Shown: positions 7,405 through 15,226, numbered from the stretch's first letter. The stretch is 19,034 nucleotides of DNA from Streptomyces bikiniensis (GCA_000716465.1 JNWL01000073.1:1-19034); one strand, 5' to 3'. The notes: a model not told the origin generated them from the letters alone. Program-made: numbers and translations.

Positions 7405-7506
7405 CCACCTCTTCCTGCCGGCGTCGGTCTCCCAGCGGTCTCCCAGCGTAGGGACGGAGCCACGCACCGCGCATGACACGTCCGGACCATTTGCCGATGG
7501 CCCGTG

Positions 7507-8349
7507 TCAGCCCTCGACCTTCCCGTCGTAGAGGTCCCGGCGGTCCGGCAGCACGACCCGGACGGGGACCCCGAAGCCGTACAGGAGCGTGGTCGACGCG
7601 ACGGCGACCGTGCGGCCCTGGTTGCTGAAGCTGAACCGGTGGCGGACCTTCCGCAGCCGCCCCTCCCCGTCCAGGTACGCGTCGAACGGCACGGCGTGGT
7701 CGGAGAACCCTTTCGCCGCCGCGGCCAGCGCCCCGCGCAGCTGCGGCGAGGCGGCCCGGGCGGCGCGCGCGATGTCGGCGACCCCCCGGTAGTGGCCGAC
7801 CCTCTCCCCGGCGAGCTCGACCTCGCCGACGTACGCGACCTCCCGGACGCCCCGCAGCAGTTCGGCCGCGGCGGCCGGGTCGGTGGCGCCGCCCGTCACG
7901 AGGTTCCCGTCGTCGAGGGCGGTGGTGTCGACGCGGACCCACTTGCCGGCCGGCACCCCGGCCCCCCGGTTCTTCATGTAGAGGGCGCCGGGGGTGAGGA
8001 GTTCGGTGATCGGCCGGTGGCCGCTCTTCCCGGCCGGGTCCCTGGGCAGCACCACCTGGAGGTGGCCGGTCCGGCGCCGGAAGTCGTAACCGCCCTCGCC
8101 CCGGATGGTGACCCGGGTCCCGCCCGAGGCCATCTCCATGGCGGTGCTGGCCTTGGCGGTGCCGGCCCGCGTCAGCGCGTCGGCGGCGCCCCGCACGGCG
8201 AGCGCGGGATCGGCCGCGGGCTTCGGGTCCGGGGGCGCGGCGCACCCGGAGGCGGCGGCGGACCCGACGAGGGAACCGACCAGAACGACGGTGGCGGCGA
8301 ACGACCCGCTCCCCCGGCCGTACGGACGCCCGTGCTCCTGCACCGTCAT
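7507..8349 (-). CDS. LppX/LprAFG-like lipoprotein
   Basis: A 280-aa secreted lipoprotein. The N-terminus has a hydrophobic segment (about 17-33) ending in A-A-S-G-C36, a lipobox-like site with Ala where Leu is usual. The rest alternates beta strands with short turns: TAKASTAMEMASGGTRVTIRGEGGYDF, later LTPGALYMKNRG, then GKWVRVDTTALDDGN and a C-terminal DAYLDGEGRLRKVRHRFSF. This pattern resembles LolA-fold lipoproteins such as mycobacterial LprG/LppX, which carry lipids. The start is uncertain: ATG at 8349 or an in-frame GTG at 8367. Neighbouring genes also act on the envelope. The lipid-binding role is inferred from fold resemblance only. Confidence 0.85.
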   Translation of the reverse strand: MTVQEHGRPYGRGSGSFAATVVLVGSLVGSAAASGCAAPPDPKPAADPALAVRGAADALTRAGTAKASTAMEMASGGTRVTIRGEGGYDFRRRTGHLQVVLPRDPAGKSGHRPITELLTPGALYMKNRGAGVPAGKWVRVDTTALDDGNLVTGGATDPAAAAELLRGVREVAYVGEVELAGERVGHYRGVADIARAARAASPQLRGALAAAAKGFSDHAVPFDAYLDGEGRLRKVRHRFSFSNQGRTVAVASTTLLYGFGVPVRVVLPDRRDLYDGKVEG

Positions 8350-8470
8350 CGCCTGCCAACCCCCCACGCCTCGCCGCCGTCCGCCCGGGACCGCCTCGCC
8401 CCCGGCGCGGGGGCGTCCGTTCCGGATAACGACGGCCCGGACGAGCCGTCACGCGCAGTACGGTGGTCGC

Positions 8471-8644
8471 GTGCACGCGCAGGCTTCCTCCCACACGACC
8501 ACCACGACGGAACGCGGCTCGTTCGCGCTGGCGCGCTGCAGCTGCGGCTGGTCGGGCCCGGCCCGCAGATCGAGGGACCGCGCCCGTACGGACGCGGCGG
8601 ACCACACCCGTACGGCGACGGACCCGGGCACCGGCACCCCCTGA
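8471..8644 (+). CDS. Small CxCGW-motif protein, 57 aa
   Basis: A short plus-strand gene starting at GTG (8471), with GGTGG a few bases ahead. The product has a Thr-rich N-terminus, then ALARCSCGWSGPARRSRDRA and a DAADH helix. The CxCGW followed by an Arg-rich helix resembles small Streptomyces proteins I recall, where the two cysteines precede a conserved W-x-G-P-A-R segment. A single CxC could bind metal only as a dimer or with the histidines. It diverges from the lipoprotein gene and converges on the PAP2 gene, whose stop is 19 bp away. Function unknown. Confidence 0.6.
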   Translation: MHAQASSHTTTTTERGSFALARCSCGWSGPARRSRDRARTDAADHTRTATDPGTGTP

Positions 8645-8663
8645 GGGGTCTCCTCACCCGCCG

Positions 8664-9395
8664 TCAGGCGGCCAGGTCCTTGCGGTCCTTGCGGCCGGTG
8701 CCGGCGGACGGGCCGCCGACGCGGGACTCCGGGATGTCGATCGTCTCCGGGAGCCGCGCCGCCTCGGTCCGCCGGGAGCGGACGAGGCGGGCGCCGCGGC
8801 CCGAGCGGGCGACGGCGGAGACGACCGGGGTCAGCAGGGCGAGTGCGAGCGGGGCGAGGAGCAGCGCGACCGCCGTGCCGAGGGCGAGGCCGCCGATGAC
8901 GTCGGTCGGGTAGTGGACGCCCATGTAGACGCGCGCGAAGCCCTCGGCGAGGGCGAGGCCGATCGCGGCGAGCCCGAAGCCGCGGTGGGCGACGAAGACG
9001 CCCACGGCGAGGGCCATCGCGAGGGTGGCGTGGTCGCTGACGAAGGAGAAGTCGGTCTTCCCGCCGACGAGGACCTCGAGGCCCCGGTGGTCCACGAAGG
9101 GGCGGGGGCGCTCGACGAAGCCCCGGATCGGGATGTTGACCAGGAGGGCGATCCCGGCGGCCAGCGGGGCCCAGACGAGGCCGGCGACGGCCGAGACGGA
9201 GTCGGCGAGGACGCCGCGCCGGCGGACGCTCCACCAGCACCCGAGCACGGTGAGGAGGATCGCGAGGACGATCCCGTACTCGCCGACGTACGCCATGACG
9301 CGGTCGAACCACGGAGGAGCGGACCTGGCCAGTCCGTTGATGTCGTGGAGCAGGCTGACATCGGGGTTCGAACCGTCCGATGCGAGTACAGCCAT
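8664..9395 (-). CDS. PAP2-superfamily membrane phosphatase (BcrC-like)
   Basis: A 243-aa membrane protein likely to dephosphorylate a lipid pyrophosphate, possibly undecaprenyl diphosphate. The three PAP2 motifs are present in order. C1 is R91-x6-R98-P99 (Lys replaced by Arg). C2 is S120-D121-H122 (Asp in place of Gly, as in BcrC-type enzymes). C3 is R155-x5-H161-x3-D165. About five hydrophobic helices surround them, and a charged Arg/Lys-rich tail follows residue 196. Start: ATG at 9395; an in-frame TTG at 9434 would add 13 residues. The neighbouring peptidoglycan hydrolase gene fits an envelope role. The substrate is inferred. Confidence 0.88.
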   Translation of the reverse strand: MAVLASDGSNPDVSLLHDINGLARSAPPWFDRVMAYVGEYGIVLAILLTVLGCWWSVRRRGVLADSVSAVAGLVWAPLAAGIALLVNIPIRGFVERPRPFVDHRGLEVLVGGKTDFSFVSDHATLAMALAVGVFVAHRGFGLAAIGLALAEGFARVYMGVHYPTDVIGGLALGTAVALLLAPLALALLTPVVSAVARSGRGARLVRSRRTEAARLPETIDIPESRVGGPSAGTGRKDRKDLAA

Positions 9396-9461
9396 CTGCT
9401 GCGGCCCCTTGCTCTCGTGATCTGTGGTTTCCAACCCCCGTGGTCAGAGCGGTCGGATCAG

Positions 9462-9489
9462 GGAACGAACCGCCTGAGGCGTACGTTCC
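9462..9489. promoter_or_regulatory. 28-bp nested dyad between PAP2 and hydrolase genes
   Basis: Outer arms GGAACG (9462-9467) and CGTTCC (9484-9489) enclose inner arms CGCCT (9471-9475) and AGGCG (9477-9481) around a single G. It lies downstream of the NlpC/P60 gene and upstream of the PAP2 gene, both on the minus strand. On that strand GGAAC and GTT are separated by 18 bp, as in ECF-sigma promoters of the SigR/SigE type. It could be an operator, a promoter, or a hairpin terminating the upstream gene. Confidence 0.45.
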
Positions 9490-9612
9490 GCTCTCTCCGG
9501 TGGATCATGCCGACGTTATCGAAGAGTGACGGCCCGCCGCAGCTCAGGGCCTGTGCATGACGGAGAGTTCCGGCCATGTCCCGTACGCCCCGAAGGCGCG
9601 CCTCCCGCCCCG

Positions 9613-10653
9613 CTACGTCTGCGGCGGGTGCGTGGGCAGGGCGGCGGCGCCCTCCGCGGTGACCCGGGTGGCGCCGAAGTAGTCCGGGGTGTCGATCCGG
9701 TCGAAGCGGATCACCGCGCCGGTCCGCGGCGCGTTGATCATGTAGCCGCCGCCGACGTAGATGCCGACGTGCCGGATGGCCCGCGAGTTGGTCAGGTCGT
9801 CCGAGAAGAAGACCAGGTCCCCGGGGAGCAGCTCCTCGCGCGAGGGGTGCGGCCCGGCGTTGTACTGGTCGTTGGCGACGCGCGGCAGCCGGATGCCGAC
9901 GGTGTCGTACGCGGCCTGGGACAGCCCGGAGCAGTCGAACCGGCCGTTCTGCGCGGCCGTGCCCGTGCCGCCCCAGAGGTAGAGGGTGCCGAGCTGCTGC
10001 TGCGCGAAGTGGATGGCGCCCGCGGCCTGTCGGGACGGGTCGACGCGGCCGAGGGGCCGGGCGAAGCTCTTCTCCAGGGACTTGATGATGCGGACGTAGT
10101 TCCGGGTCTCGCTGATGGGCGGCACCCCGCCGTGCCGGATCACCCGGTACGCGCCCGCGTTGTACGCGGCCAGCATGTTGCTCGCCGGGTCCCCGGGCAC
10201 GTCCTTCACGTACGTGGCGAGCTCGCAGTCGTACGAGGCGGCCGACGGGATCGCGTCCTTCGGGTCCCAGATGTCCCGGTCCCCGTCCCCGTCCCCGTCG
10301 ATGCCGTGGCTGGCCCAGGTGCCGGGGATGAACTGGGCGATGCCGCGGGCGTCGGCCGGGGAGACGGCCCGCGGGTTCCAGCCGCTCTCCTGGTAGAGCT
10401 GCGCGGCGAGCAGGGCCGGGTTGATGGCGGGGCAGAGGTTCCCCCACCGCTGCACGAGGCCCTGGTAGAGGGCCGGGACGGCGCCCTTGGCGAGCGCCAC
10501 GGTGCCGTTCTTCCCGCTGCCCGCGCCGGCGGCGAGGCCCGAGGCCGCGGAGTACGTGCCGACGACGAGCATGGCCACGAAGGCGAGGCAGACCCCGAAG
10601 ACCCCGCCGGCCACCAGCCACGCCCTGCCCGCCCTCCGGGCCGCCCTACGCAC
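9613..10653 (-). CDS. Membrane-anchored lytic transglycosylase-NlpC/P60 peptidase
   Basis: A 346-aa bifunctional peptidoglycan hydrolase. An N-terminal membrane segment or uncleaved signal lies at about 10-34. An SLT-type transglycosylase domain follows, with catalytic E89 in QLYQESGWNP, then GIAQFIPGTW, an Asp/Gly-rich DGDGDGDRD loop that probably binds calcium, and AAYNAGAY. The C-terminal NlpC/P60 domain has C241 in FDCSGLSQ, H295 in RHVGIYVG and a third polar residue N307. It should cut both glycan strands and stem peptides outside the cell. The start is GTG 10653 or TTG 10659; both share the ribosome-binding site GAGGGG. It diverges from the secretion-like cluster. Such hydrolases often accompany type IV secretion systems (VirB1-like), so a link is possible. 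Confidence 0.9.
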   Translation of the reverse strand: MRRAARRAGRAWLVAGGVFGVCLAFVAMLVVGTYSAASGLAAGAGSGKNGTVALAKGAVPALYQGLVQRWGNLCPAINPALLAAQLYQESGWNPRAVSPADARGIAQFIPGTWASHGIDGDGDGDRDIWDPKDAIPSAASYDCELATYVKDVPGDPASNMLAAYNAGAYRVIRHGGVPPISETRNYVRIIKSLEKSFARPLGRVDPSRQAAGAIHFAQQQLGTLYLWGGTGTAAQNGRFDCSGLSQAAYDTVGIRLPRVANDQYNAGPHPSREELLPGDLVFFSDDLTNSRAIRHVGIYVGGGYMINAPRTGAVIRFDRIDTPDYFGATRVTAEGAAALPTHPPQT

Positions 10654-10763
10654 CGTCAACCACCCCTCGGCCCATGGCAGTACGTCCGGGAAGCCAGTCT
10701 AGGCGGCGAAGCCCTCCGTGGGGACGGTGCGCGACGACCTCGTCACACGCGCCCTGCGCGCGC

Positions 10764-10796
10764 CGCACGTACGCCGCACGTACGCCGCCCGTACGC
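10764..10796. repeat. Three tandem 11-bp repeats
   Basis: CGCACGTACGC at 10764-10774 and 10775-10785, then CGCCCGTACGC at 10786-10796. Each holds the palindrome CGTACG, repeated once per helical turn. It lies about 110 bp upstream of the hydrolase start. A binding site array or simple slippage are both possible. Confidence 0.8.
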
Positions 10797-10899
10797 CGCC
10801 CCAAGAGTGCAACAACGACGATCATTGCCCGGAGTCACCCTCCGTGATACACAGAGTGACCATACGCTTCTTCACGCGGAAACCGGCCACACCACCGCA

Positions 10900-10926
10900 G
10901 GTCAAGACGGTCAGACCGGTCAAGTG
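10900..10926 (+). repeat. Three 9-bp-spaced GGTCAAG-like direct repeats
   Basis: GGTCAAGAC (10900-10908), GGTCAGACC (10909-10917) and GGTCAAGTG (10918-10926) are adjacent direct repeats about 130 bp ahead of the first gene of the T4SS-like cluster. A -10-like TAAAGA begins at 10940. This may be an operator of the cluster. Confidence 0.6.
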
Positions 10927-11052
10927 TGCGGGGATCGGGTAAAGAGAGCCGCCAAGCAGTCACATGCGAGCGGTTTCATCAGCGAAGATAGAGCGATGAC
11001 CCGTGCCGTCCGGGAAGGGCGGCCAACAACCCATACAGGGGCGGTGAGTTAC

Positions 11053-11361
11053 ATGTACCTGGCGGCTGAAAAGGGCGACATCACCACCATTATCGGTGGA
11101 ATCGCCCCGAACTGGGGACCCTTCGGGAGCCTGGGCAACGAGGCCAAGATCATGATCGAGGTCGTGATGGCGGTGGCCATCCTGCTCTGCCTGGGCATCG
11201 CCATCTGGGGCGCGGCCAAGCAGCGCATCGGCGCGACCGCCCTCCGCGACACGTTCAGCGCGGAACAGGGCAAGGGCCTGATCGTGGCCGGCCTGACCGG
11301 CGTCTTCATCATCGGCTCGCTGGGGACGCTCTTCACCATCGTCTACGGAATGGCGGTCTGA
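11053..11361 (+). CDS. Small two-TM membrane protein, VirB2/TrbC-like
   Basis: A 102-aa membrane protein. Two hydrophobic helices (about 33-54 and 75-99) flank a short polar loop with basic residues (AAKQRIGATALRDTF). This is the layout of VirB2/TrbC-type pilins after processing, and the gene occupies the first place in a cluster of VirB-like genes, so I infer a pilin-like or small channel subunit. There is no cleavable signal peptide, unlike classical pilins. I chose ATG 11053 (GGTGAG 6 nt upstream); GTG at 11044 would add three residues. It resembles SCO4131 of S. coelicolor from memory. A 116-bp gap separates it from the next gene. Confidence 0.75.
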   Translation: MYLAAEKGDITTIIGGIAPNWGPFGSLGNEAKIMIEVVMAVAILLCLGIAIWGAAKQRIGATALRDTFSAEQGKGLIVAGLTGVFIIGSLGTLFTIVYGMAV

Positions 11362-11477
11362 CGTCCCGTCGGACCGACCGCTCCGCGACCGCCCACCCGG
11401 ATTGTCCACCTGAACCTGATGCCCAGTCCTGTTGCAGCACGGCCGTACCCGCGAACGAGTGAGGGGGCGTACCCGGC

Positions 11478-12314
11478 ATGAGTCCCGGAGACGAGCACGA
11501 CAGCTTCGGCGGCGTGGGCGGCTCGGGCCAGACCCGGACCCGCCTGCCCGAGGGCAACAGCGGCGACGTGTACGGCGCCGGCTGCCGGCCCGTCCGCAGC
11601 TCCCGCTCCCTCGTCACGGTCGTGGGCGTGGTGGTCCTCCTCATCGGCGCCATCGCCCTCGCCAACCGCGGCGGGGGCGACCCTGCGGACCCCTCCGCCC
11701 CCCGCTCCGGCACCCCGGGCAAGGCGGCCCCCACGGCCGCCACGGGCGTCCCCCCGGTCACCACCAGGAACGGCCCGATCCCCACGGGCTACGCCCACGA
11801 CGAACAGGGGGCCCAGAGCGCGGCGACGAACTACGCGGTGGCGCTGGACTCCGAGGAAATGGTCAAGGCCGACAGCCGCCACCGGATCGTCGACACGATC
11901 TACACGCCGGAGGCGGCGAAACGGCTGAAGCCGCATCAGGACGCCGCGTACACCGCCGACCTCCTCAAGCTGATGGGGCTGGACGCGGACGGCAACGCGC
12001 CCCAGGGAAGCATCTACGTCTCACGGACCATTCCGATCGGGACCAAGGTGGAGAGCTTCGACGGAAACACCGCCAGGGTCTCCGTCTGGTGCACCGGCCT
12101 GACCGGCATGTCGGGCGCCGACTCCACCGACCCCGTGCGCACCACGTGGAAGACCCGGACCTTCGACCTCGTGTGGACGAACGGCGACTGGAAGGTCACC
12201 GGGGACACGGAGAAGAAGGGCCCCGCGCCCGTACCCGGGGACGTCGCGGTGTCCGGGACCGAGGACATCAGCAGGGCCGTCACGGAATTCGGAGGGTTCA
12301 CCTATGCCCGGTAG
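11478..12314 (+). CDS. Bitopic VirB8/TcpC-like protein
   Basis: A 278-aa protein with a Gly/Arg-rich cytoplasmic N-terminus, one membrane helix at about 44-62, a Pro/Ala/Thr-rich linker, and an extracytoplasmic domain of about 170 residues. That domain starts TGYAHDEQGAQSAATNYAVAL and ends in beta strands (FDLVWTNGDWKVTGD), a pattern typical of NTF2-like VirB8/TcpC domains in Gram-positive conjugation systems. A ribosome-binding site GAGGGGG (11461-11467) precedes ATG 11478. Its end overlaps the next gene by 11 bp. Assignment as the VirB8-like scaffold rests on topology and context, not on a diagnostic motif. It resembles SCO4130 from memory. Confidence 0.8.
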   Translation: MSPGDEHDSFGGVGGSGQTRTRLPEGNSGDVYGAGCRPVRSSRSLVTVVGVVVLLIGAIALANRGGGDPADPSAPRSGTPGKAAPTAATGVPPVTTRNGPIPTGYAHDEQGAQSAATNYAVALDSEEMVKADSRHRIVDTIYTPEAAKRLKPHQDAAYTADLLKLMGLDADGNAPQGSIYVSRTIPIGTKVESFDGNTARVSVWCTGLTGMSGADSTDPVRTTWKTRTFDLVWTNGDWKVTGDTEKKGPAPVPGDVAVSGTEDISRAVTEFGGFTYAR

Positions 12315-13656
12315 CTCTGGGACGCGTGCGCCTTCCCGTGCCCGATCCCTCGCCACTCTGGTGGCGGGCCTCCAGACCACGGCCTTCTTCTTCGCAGCCC
12401 GCGCGTCGTCCGCACCGACGCCCACACCCACGCCGTCTCCCACCGCCGAGGGCAGCGAGAAGTGCCGCTACCTCAGCGGCCACGCCAAGTACTACTGCGA
12501 GCAGGGGGAGAGAGGAGGCACGGGAAGCGGTCCGGGTACCGGTGGTGTCTCCACCGACCCCACCGCCGCCCTCGACCCCCTCACCTCCCTCTCCCGAGGC
12601 TTCGCCGACGCCGCCACCGCCACCATCGACTACCTCTCCAAGGCCGTCAAAGAGACCGCCGACGTGGACTTCACCAACATGGAGTTCCTCGGCCGCTACG
12701 CCGTCGTCTTCGCCGCCTCCACCGTCCTCACCCTCCTCCTCTGGCTCCTCGCCGTCGCCAAGCGCGCCATCCGCGGCGTCCCCCTCACCACCGCCCTCTC
12801 CGAAGCCATCGGCTTCCTCTGGCTGACGGTCCTCGCCTCCGCCTTCACCCCCCTGATCCTCTACACCGTCGTCAACGCCACCGACGCCGTCACCGAGGTC
12901 ATCGCCTCCGGCACCGGCCGGCAGACCGACGTCTTCTTCGGCAGCTTCAAGGAGGCCCTCCAGAAGGGCGACAGCATCGGCGGCGGCCCCATCATGCTGA
13001 TCATCGTGTCCCTGGTGACCGTGATCGCCGCCGGCGTCCTCTACCTGGAGCTGTTCCTCCGCGCCGTCATGCTGTACGTCGGCGCCCTCCTCGGCGTCGT
13101 CGTCTACTCCGGCCTCGTCGACAAGAACATGTGGGGCCACGTCCGCCGCTGGGCCGGCATCATGATCGCGATCATCCTGGTCAAGCCGGTCATCGTCATC
13201 GTCCTCGGCCTCGCCGGCGCCCTCTCCTCCGGCACCGGACCCGACTCCTTCTCCGCCGTCGTCTCCGGCCTCGCGATCATCCTGCTCGCCATCTTCGCCT
13301 CCGCGATGATCTACCGCTTCGTCCCCGGCTTCGGCGACGAGATCGCCGCCTCCCGCAACAACCGCCTCCACCGCGCCGGCGAGAACGCCGCCGCGGCCGT
13401 CATCTCCTCCCCCGCCTCCCTCGTCTCCCAGGGCATCAAGACCCACAGCTCCCGCGGCGACGGCGGCGGAGGCGACGGCGGCCGCTCCCCCGCCCCCCGC
13501 CCCGCCAACCAGCTCTCCGGCGGCATGGCCGCCCACAGCAGCCGCGGCGGCACCGGAGGCGGCGGCACGACACCGCCCCCCGCCCCCCGCAGCAGCAGCC
13601 CCACCGCGGGCACCCCGCACGGCAACCGCAAGAACTCTGGAGGTGCAGGGCGTTGA
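12304..13656 (+). CDS. Polytopic membrane protein, VirB6/TrbL-like
   Basis: A 450-aa inner-membrane protein. An N-terminal hydrophobic segment (about 16-37) looks like a signal peptide, followed by a Pro/Thr run and an external loop with a cysteine pair, C54 and C65 (CRYLSGHAKYYC). Six helices follow, near 132-152, 168-190, 229-250, 254-272, 284-307 and 316-337. A Gly/Ser/Pro-rich cytoplasmic tail of about 90 residues contains HSSRG twice. This matches the channel subunit VirB6/TrbL of type IV secretion. The start ATG has GGAGGG 7 nt upstream, inside the previous gene. Its TGA overlaps the TTG start of the next gene. It resembles SCO4129 from memory. Confidence 0.82.
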   Translation: MPGSSGTRAPSRARSLATLVAGLQTTAFFFAARASSAPTPTPTPSPTAEGSEKCRYLSGHAKYYCEQGERGGTGSGPGTGGVSTDPTAALDPLTSLSRGFADAATATIDYLSKAVKETADVDFTNMEFLGRYAVVFAASTVLTLLLWLLAVAKRAIRGVPLTTALSEAIGFLWLTVLASAFTPLILYTVVNATDAVTEVIASGTGRQTDVFFGSFKEALQKGDSIGGGPIMLIIVSLVTVIAAGVLYLELFLRAVMLYVGALLGVVVYSGLVDKNMWGHVRRWAGIMIAIILVKPVIVIVLGLAGALSSGTGPDSFSAVVSGLAIILLAIFASAMIYRFVPGFGDEIAASRNNRLHRAGENAAAAVISSPASLVSQGIKTHSSRGDGGGGDGGRSPAPRPANQLSGGMAAHSSRGGTGGGGTTPPPAPRSSSPTAGTPHGNRKNSGGAGR

Positions 13657-15206
13657 CGACCCAGTCCCAGCCGGTCGCGCCCCGCCGCACGTATCTCATC
13701 GGCCGCGCCCGGCCGAACGCGATCGTCGGCAAGAACCGCGAGACCGGCGAGATCGCCCTGATCATCGTCGGCGCCTTCCTCGGCATGATGAGCGGACTCC
13801 TCGTCCCCTCCCTCCCCCTGCGGATCGCCCTCCTCGCGGGCCTCCCCATGCTCGCGATCGCCGCCGTCTACCTCCCGTACAAGGGCCGCACCTTCTACAA
13901 GTGGTACGAGATCAACCGCAGCTACAAGCGCATGCTCAAGCGCGGCACCGCCTACCGCTCCGCCGTCGTCGAGGCCGGCACCCGCCTCGACGGCCGCGAG
14001 GTCGAGGTCGGCCCGCCCCCCGGCATCGGCCGCGTCGGCTGGCTCTCCGCCCCCTTCGGCCCCGACGAGATCGCCGTCCTCCTCCACGCCGACCGCCGCA
14101 CCGTCACCGCCGCCATCGAGATCGAGGGCCCCGGCGTCGGCCTGCGCGACAGCGAGGACCAGGAGGCCCTCGTCGACCGCTTCGGCACCCTCCTCAAGCA
14201 CGTCGCCAACGGCGACGGCTTCGTCACCCGCCTCCAGATGCTCGCCCGCACCCTCCCCGCCGACCCCGACGCGCACGCCAAGGACGTCGGCCAGCGCGGC
14301 GACCCGCACGCGCCCGCGTGGCTCCAGGAGTCCTACGACCAGCTCCAGTCCATGGTCTCCACCTCCAGCGAGCAGCACCGCGCCTACCTCGTCGCCTGCA
14401 TGCACTACACCCGCGAACTCGCCGCCGAGGCCAACGCCATGGCCCGCGCCGCCAAGCACGCCTCCGGCGCCCGCCGCCTCGACCGCGACGCCGGCCTCGC
14501 CGTCGTCATGGCCCGCGAGCTCACCGACATCTGCGCCCGCCTCGCCGAGGCCGACATCCGCGTCCGCCAGCCCCTCGGCCAGTCCCGGCTCGCCTCCCTC
14601 GTGCACTCCATGTACGACCCGGACCACCCCATCGACCACATCCAGGCCATGACGAAACGAAACGCCTGGCCGGCCGAGCTGGACGCGATGGAACCGACGT
14701 ACCTGCAGGCCAAGACCCGCGAGTCCTCCACCCGCGCCCCCTGGTGCCACGCCACCGCCTGGGTCAAGGAGTGGCCGATGACCCCCGTCGGCGTCAACTT
14801 CCTCGCCCCGCTCCTCGTCCACACCCCCGACGTCATCCGCACGGTCGCCGTCACCATGGACCTGGAACCCACCGAGGTCGCCATCGAACGCATGCTCACC
14901 GAGAAGACCAACGACGAGGCCGACGCCAGCCGCGCCGCCAAGATGAACCGCACGGTCGACCCGCGCGACATCGCCGCCCACGGCCGGCTCGACCAGCGGG
15001 GTGAAGATCTCGCCAGCGGCGCTGCCGGGGTCAACCTCGTCGGGTACATCACGGTGTCGTCGCGTTCGCCCGAGGCCCTCGCCCGGGACAAGCGCACGAT
15101 CAGGGCCTCGGCCGGCAAGTCGTACCTGAAACTGGAGTGGTGCGACCGCGAGCACCACCGGGCCTTTGTGAACACCTTGCCGTTCGCGACCGGCATCCGC
15201 CGCTAG
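13653..15206 (+). CDS. SCO6880-like protein: PrgI/VirB3 segment plus VirB4 N-terminal domain
   Basis: A 517-aa protein of the type annotated as SCO6880 family. Two close hydrophobic helices (about 34-53 and 56-73), the PrgI/VirB3-like part, are followed by YKGRTFYKWYEINRSY and then a long soluble region with no P-loop. That region corresponds to the N-terminal half of VirB4 ATPases; the ATPase half is the next gene. The start is TTG at 13653, overlapping the upstream TGA as TTGA, chosen because a clear GGAGG (13639-13643) sits 9 nt before it and no ATG or GTG fits. The next gene starts 20 bp after its stop. The role is inferred as the membrane anchor for the VirB4-like ATPase. It resembles SCO4128 from memory. 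Confidence 0.85.
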   Translation: MTTQSQPVAPRRTYLIGRARPNAIVGKNRETGEIALIIVGAFLGMMSGLLVPSLPLRIALLAGLPMLAIAAVYLPYKGRTFYKWYEINRSYKRMLKRGTAYRSAVVEAGTRLDGREVEVGPPPGIGRVGWLSAPFGPDEIAVLLHADRRTVTAAIEIEGPGVGLRDSEDQEALVDRFGTLLKHVANGDGFVTRLQMLARTLPADPDAHAKDVGQRGDPHAPAWLQESYDQLQSMVSTSSEQHRAYLVACMHYTRELAAEANAMARAAKHASGARRLDRDAGLAVVMARELTDICARLAEADIRVRQPLGQSRLASLVHSMYDPDHPIDHIQAMTKRNAWPAELDAMEPTYLQAKTRESSTRAPWCHATAWVKEWPMTPVGVNFLAPLLVHTPDVIRTVAVTMDLEPTEVAIERMLTEKTNDEADASRAAKMNRTVDPRDIAAHGRLDQRGEDLASGAAGVNLVGYITVSSRSPEALARDKRTIRASAGKSYLKLEWCDREHHRAFVNTLPFATGIRR

Positions 15207-15226
15207 GGCCGAAGGGGCACAGACCC

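Larger units (their letters stand above)
10654..11052. promoter_or_regulatory. Divergent regulatory spacer between hydrolase gene and T4SS-like cluster
   Basis: About 400 bp without a credible gene. It holds a candidate minus-strand -10 TAGACT (10701 to 10696), three tandem 11-bp repeats (10764-10796) and three 9-bp-spaced GGTCAAG-like repeats (10900-10926). An open frame from ATG 10996 only extends the next gene at its N-terminus and lacks a ribosome-binding site. No riboswitch fold is evident. Confidence 0.5.

Noticed and set aside
9557..9682. Short plus-strand frame of about 41 codons
   Set aside because: Overlaps the end of the hydrolase gene, has low-complexity composition and no convincing ribosome-binding site.
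10654..10860. ydaO/c-di-AMP riboswitch ahead of the NlpC/P60 gene
   Set aside because: Such switches precede some Streptomyces wall hydrolases, but I see no long structured leader or its conserved core here.
10996..11052. N-terminal extension of the VirB2-like protein from ATG 10996
   Set aside because: The added residues are polar and unlike a signal sequence, and no ribosome-binding site precedes it.
12298..15158. Two long minus-strand Gly/Asp/Val-rich frames
   Set aside because: Low-complexity shadows of the VirB6-like and SCO6880-like genes.
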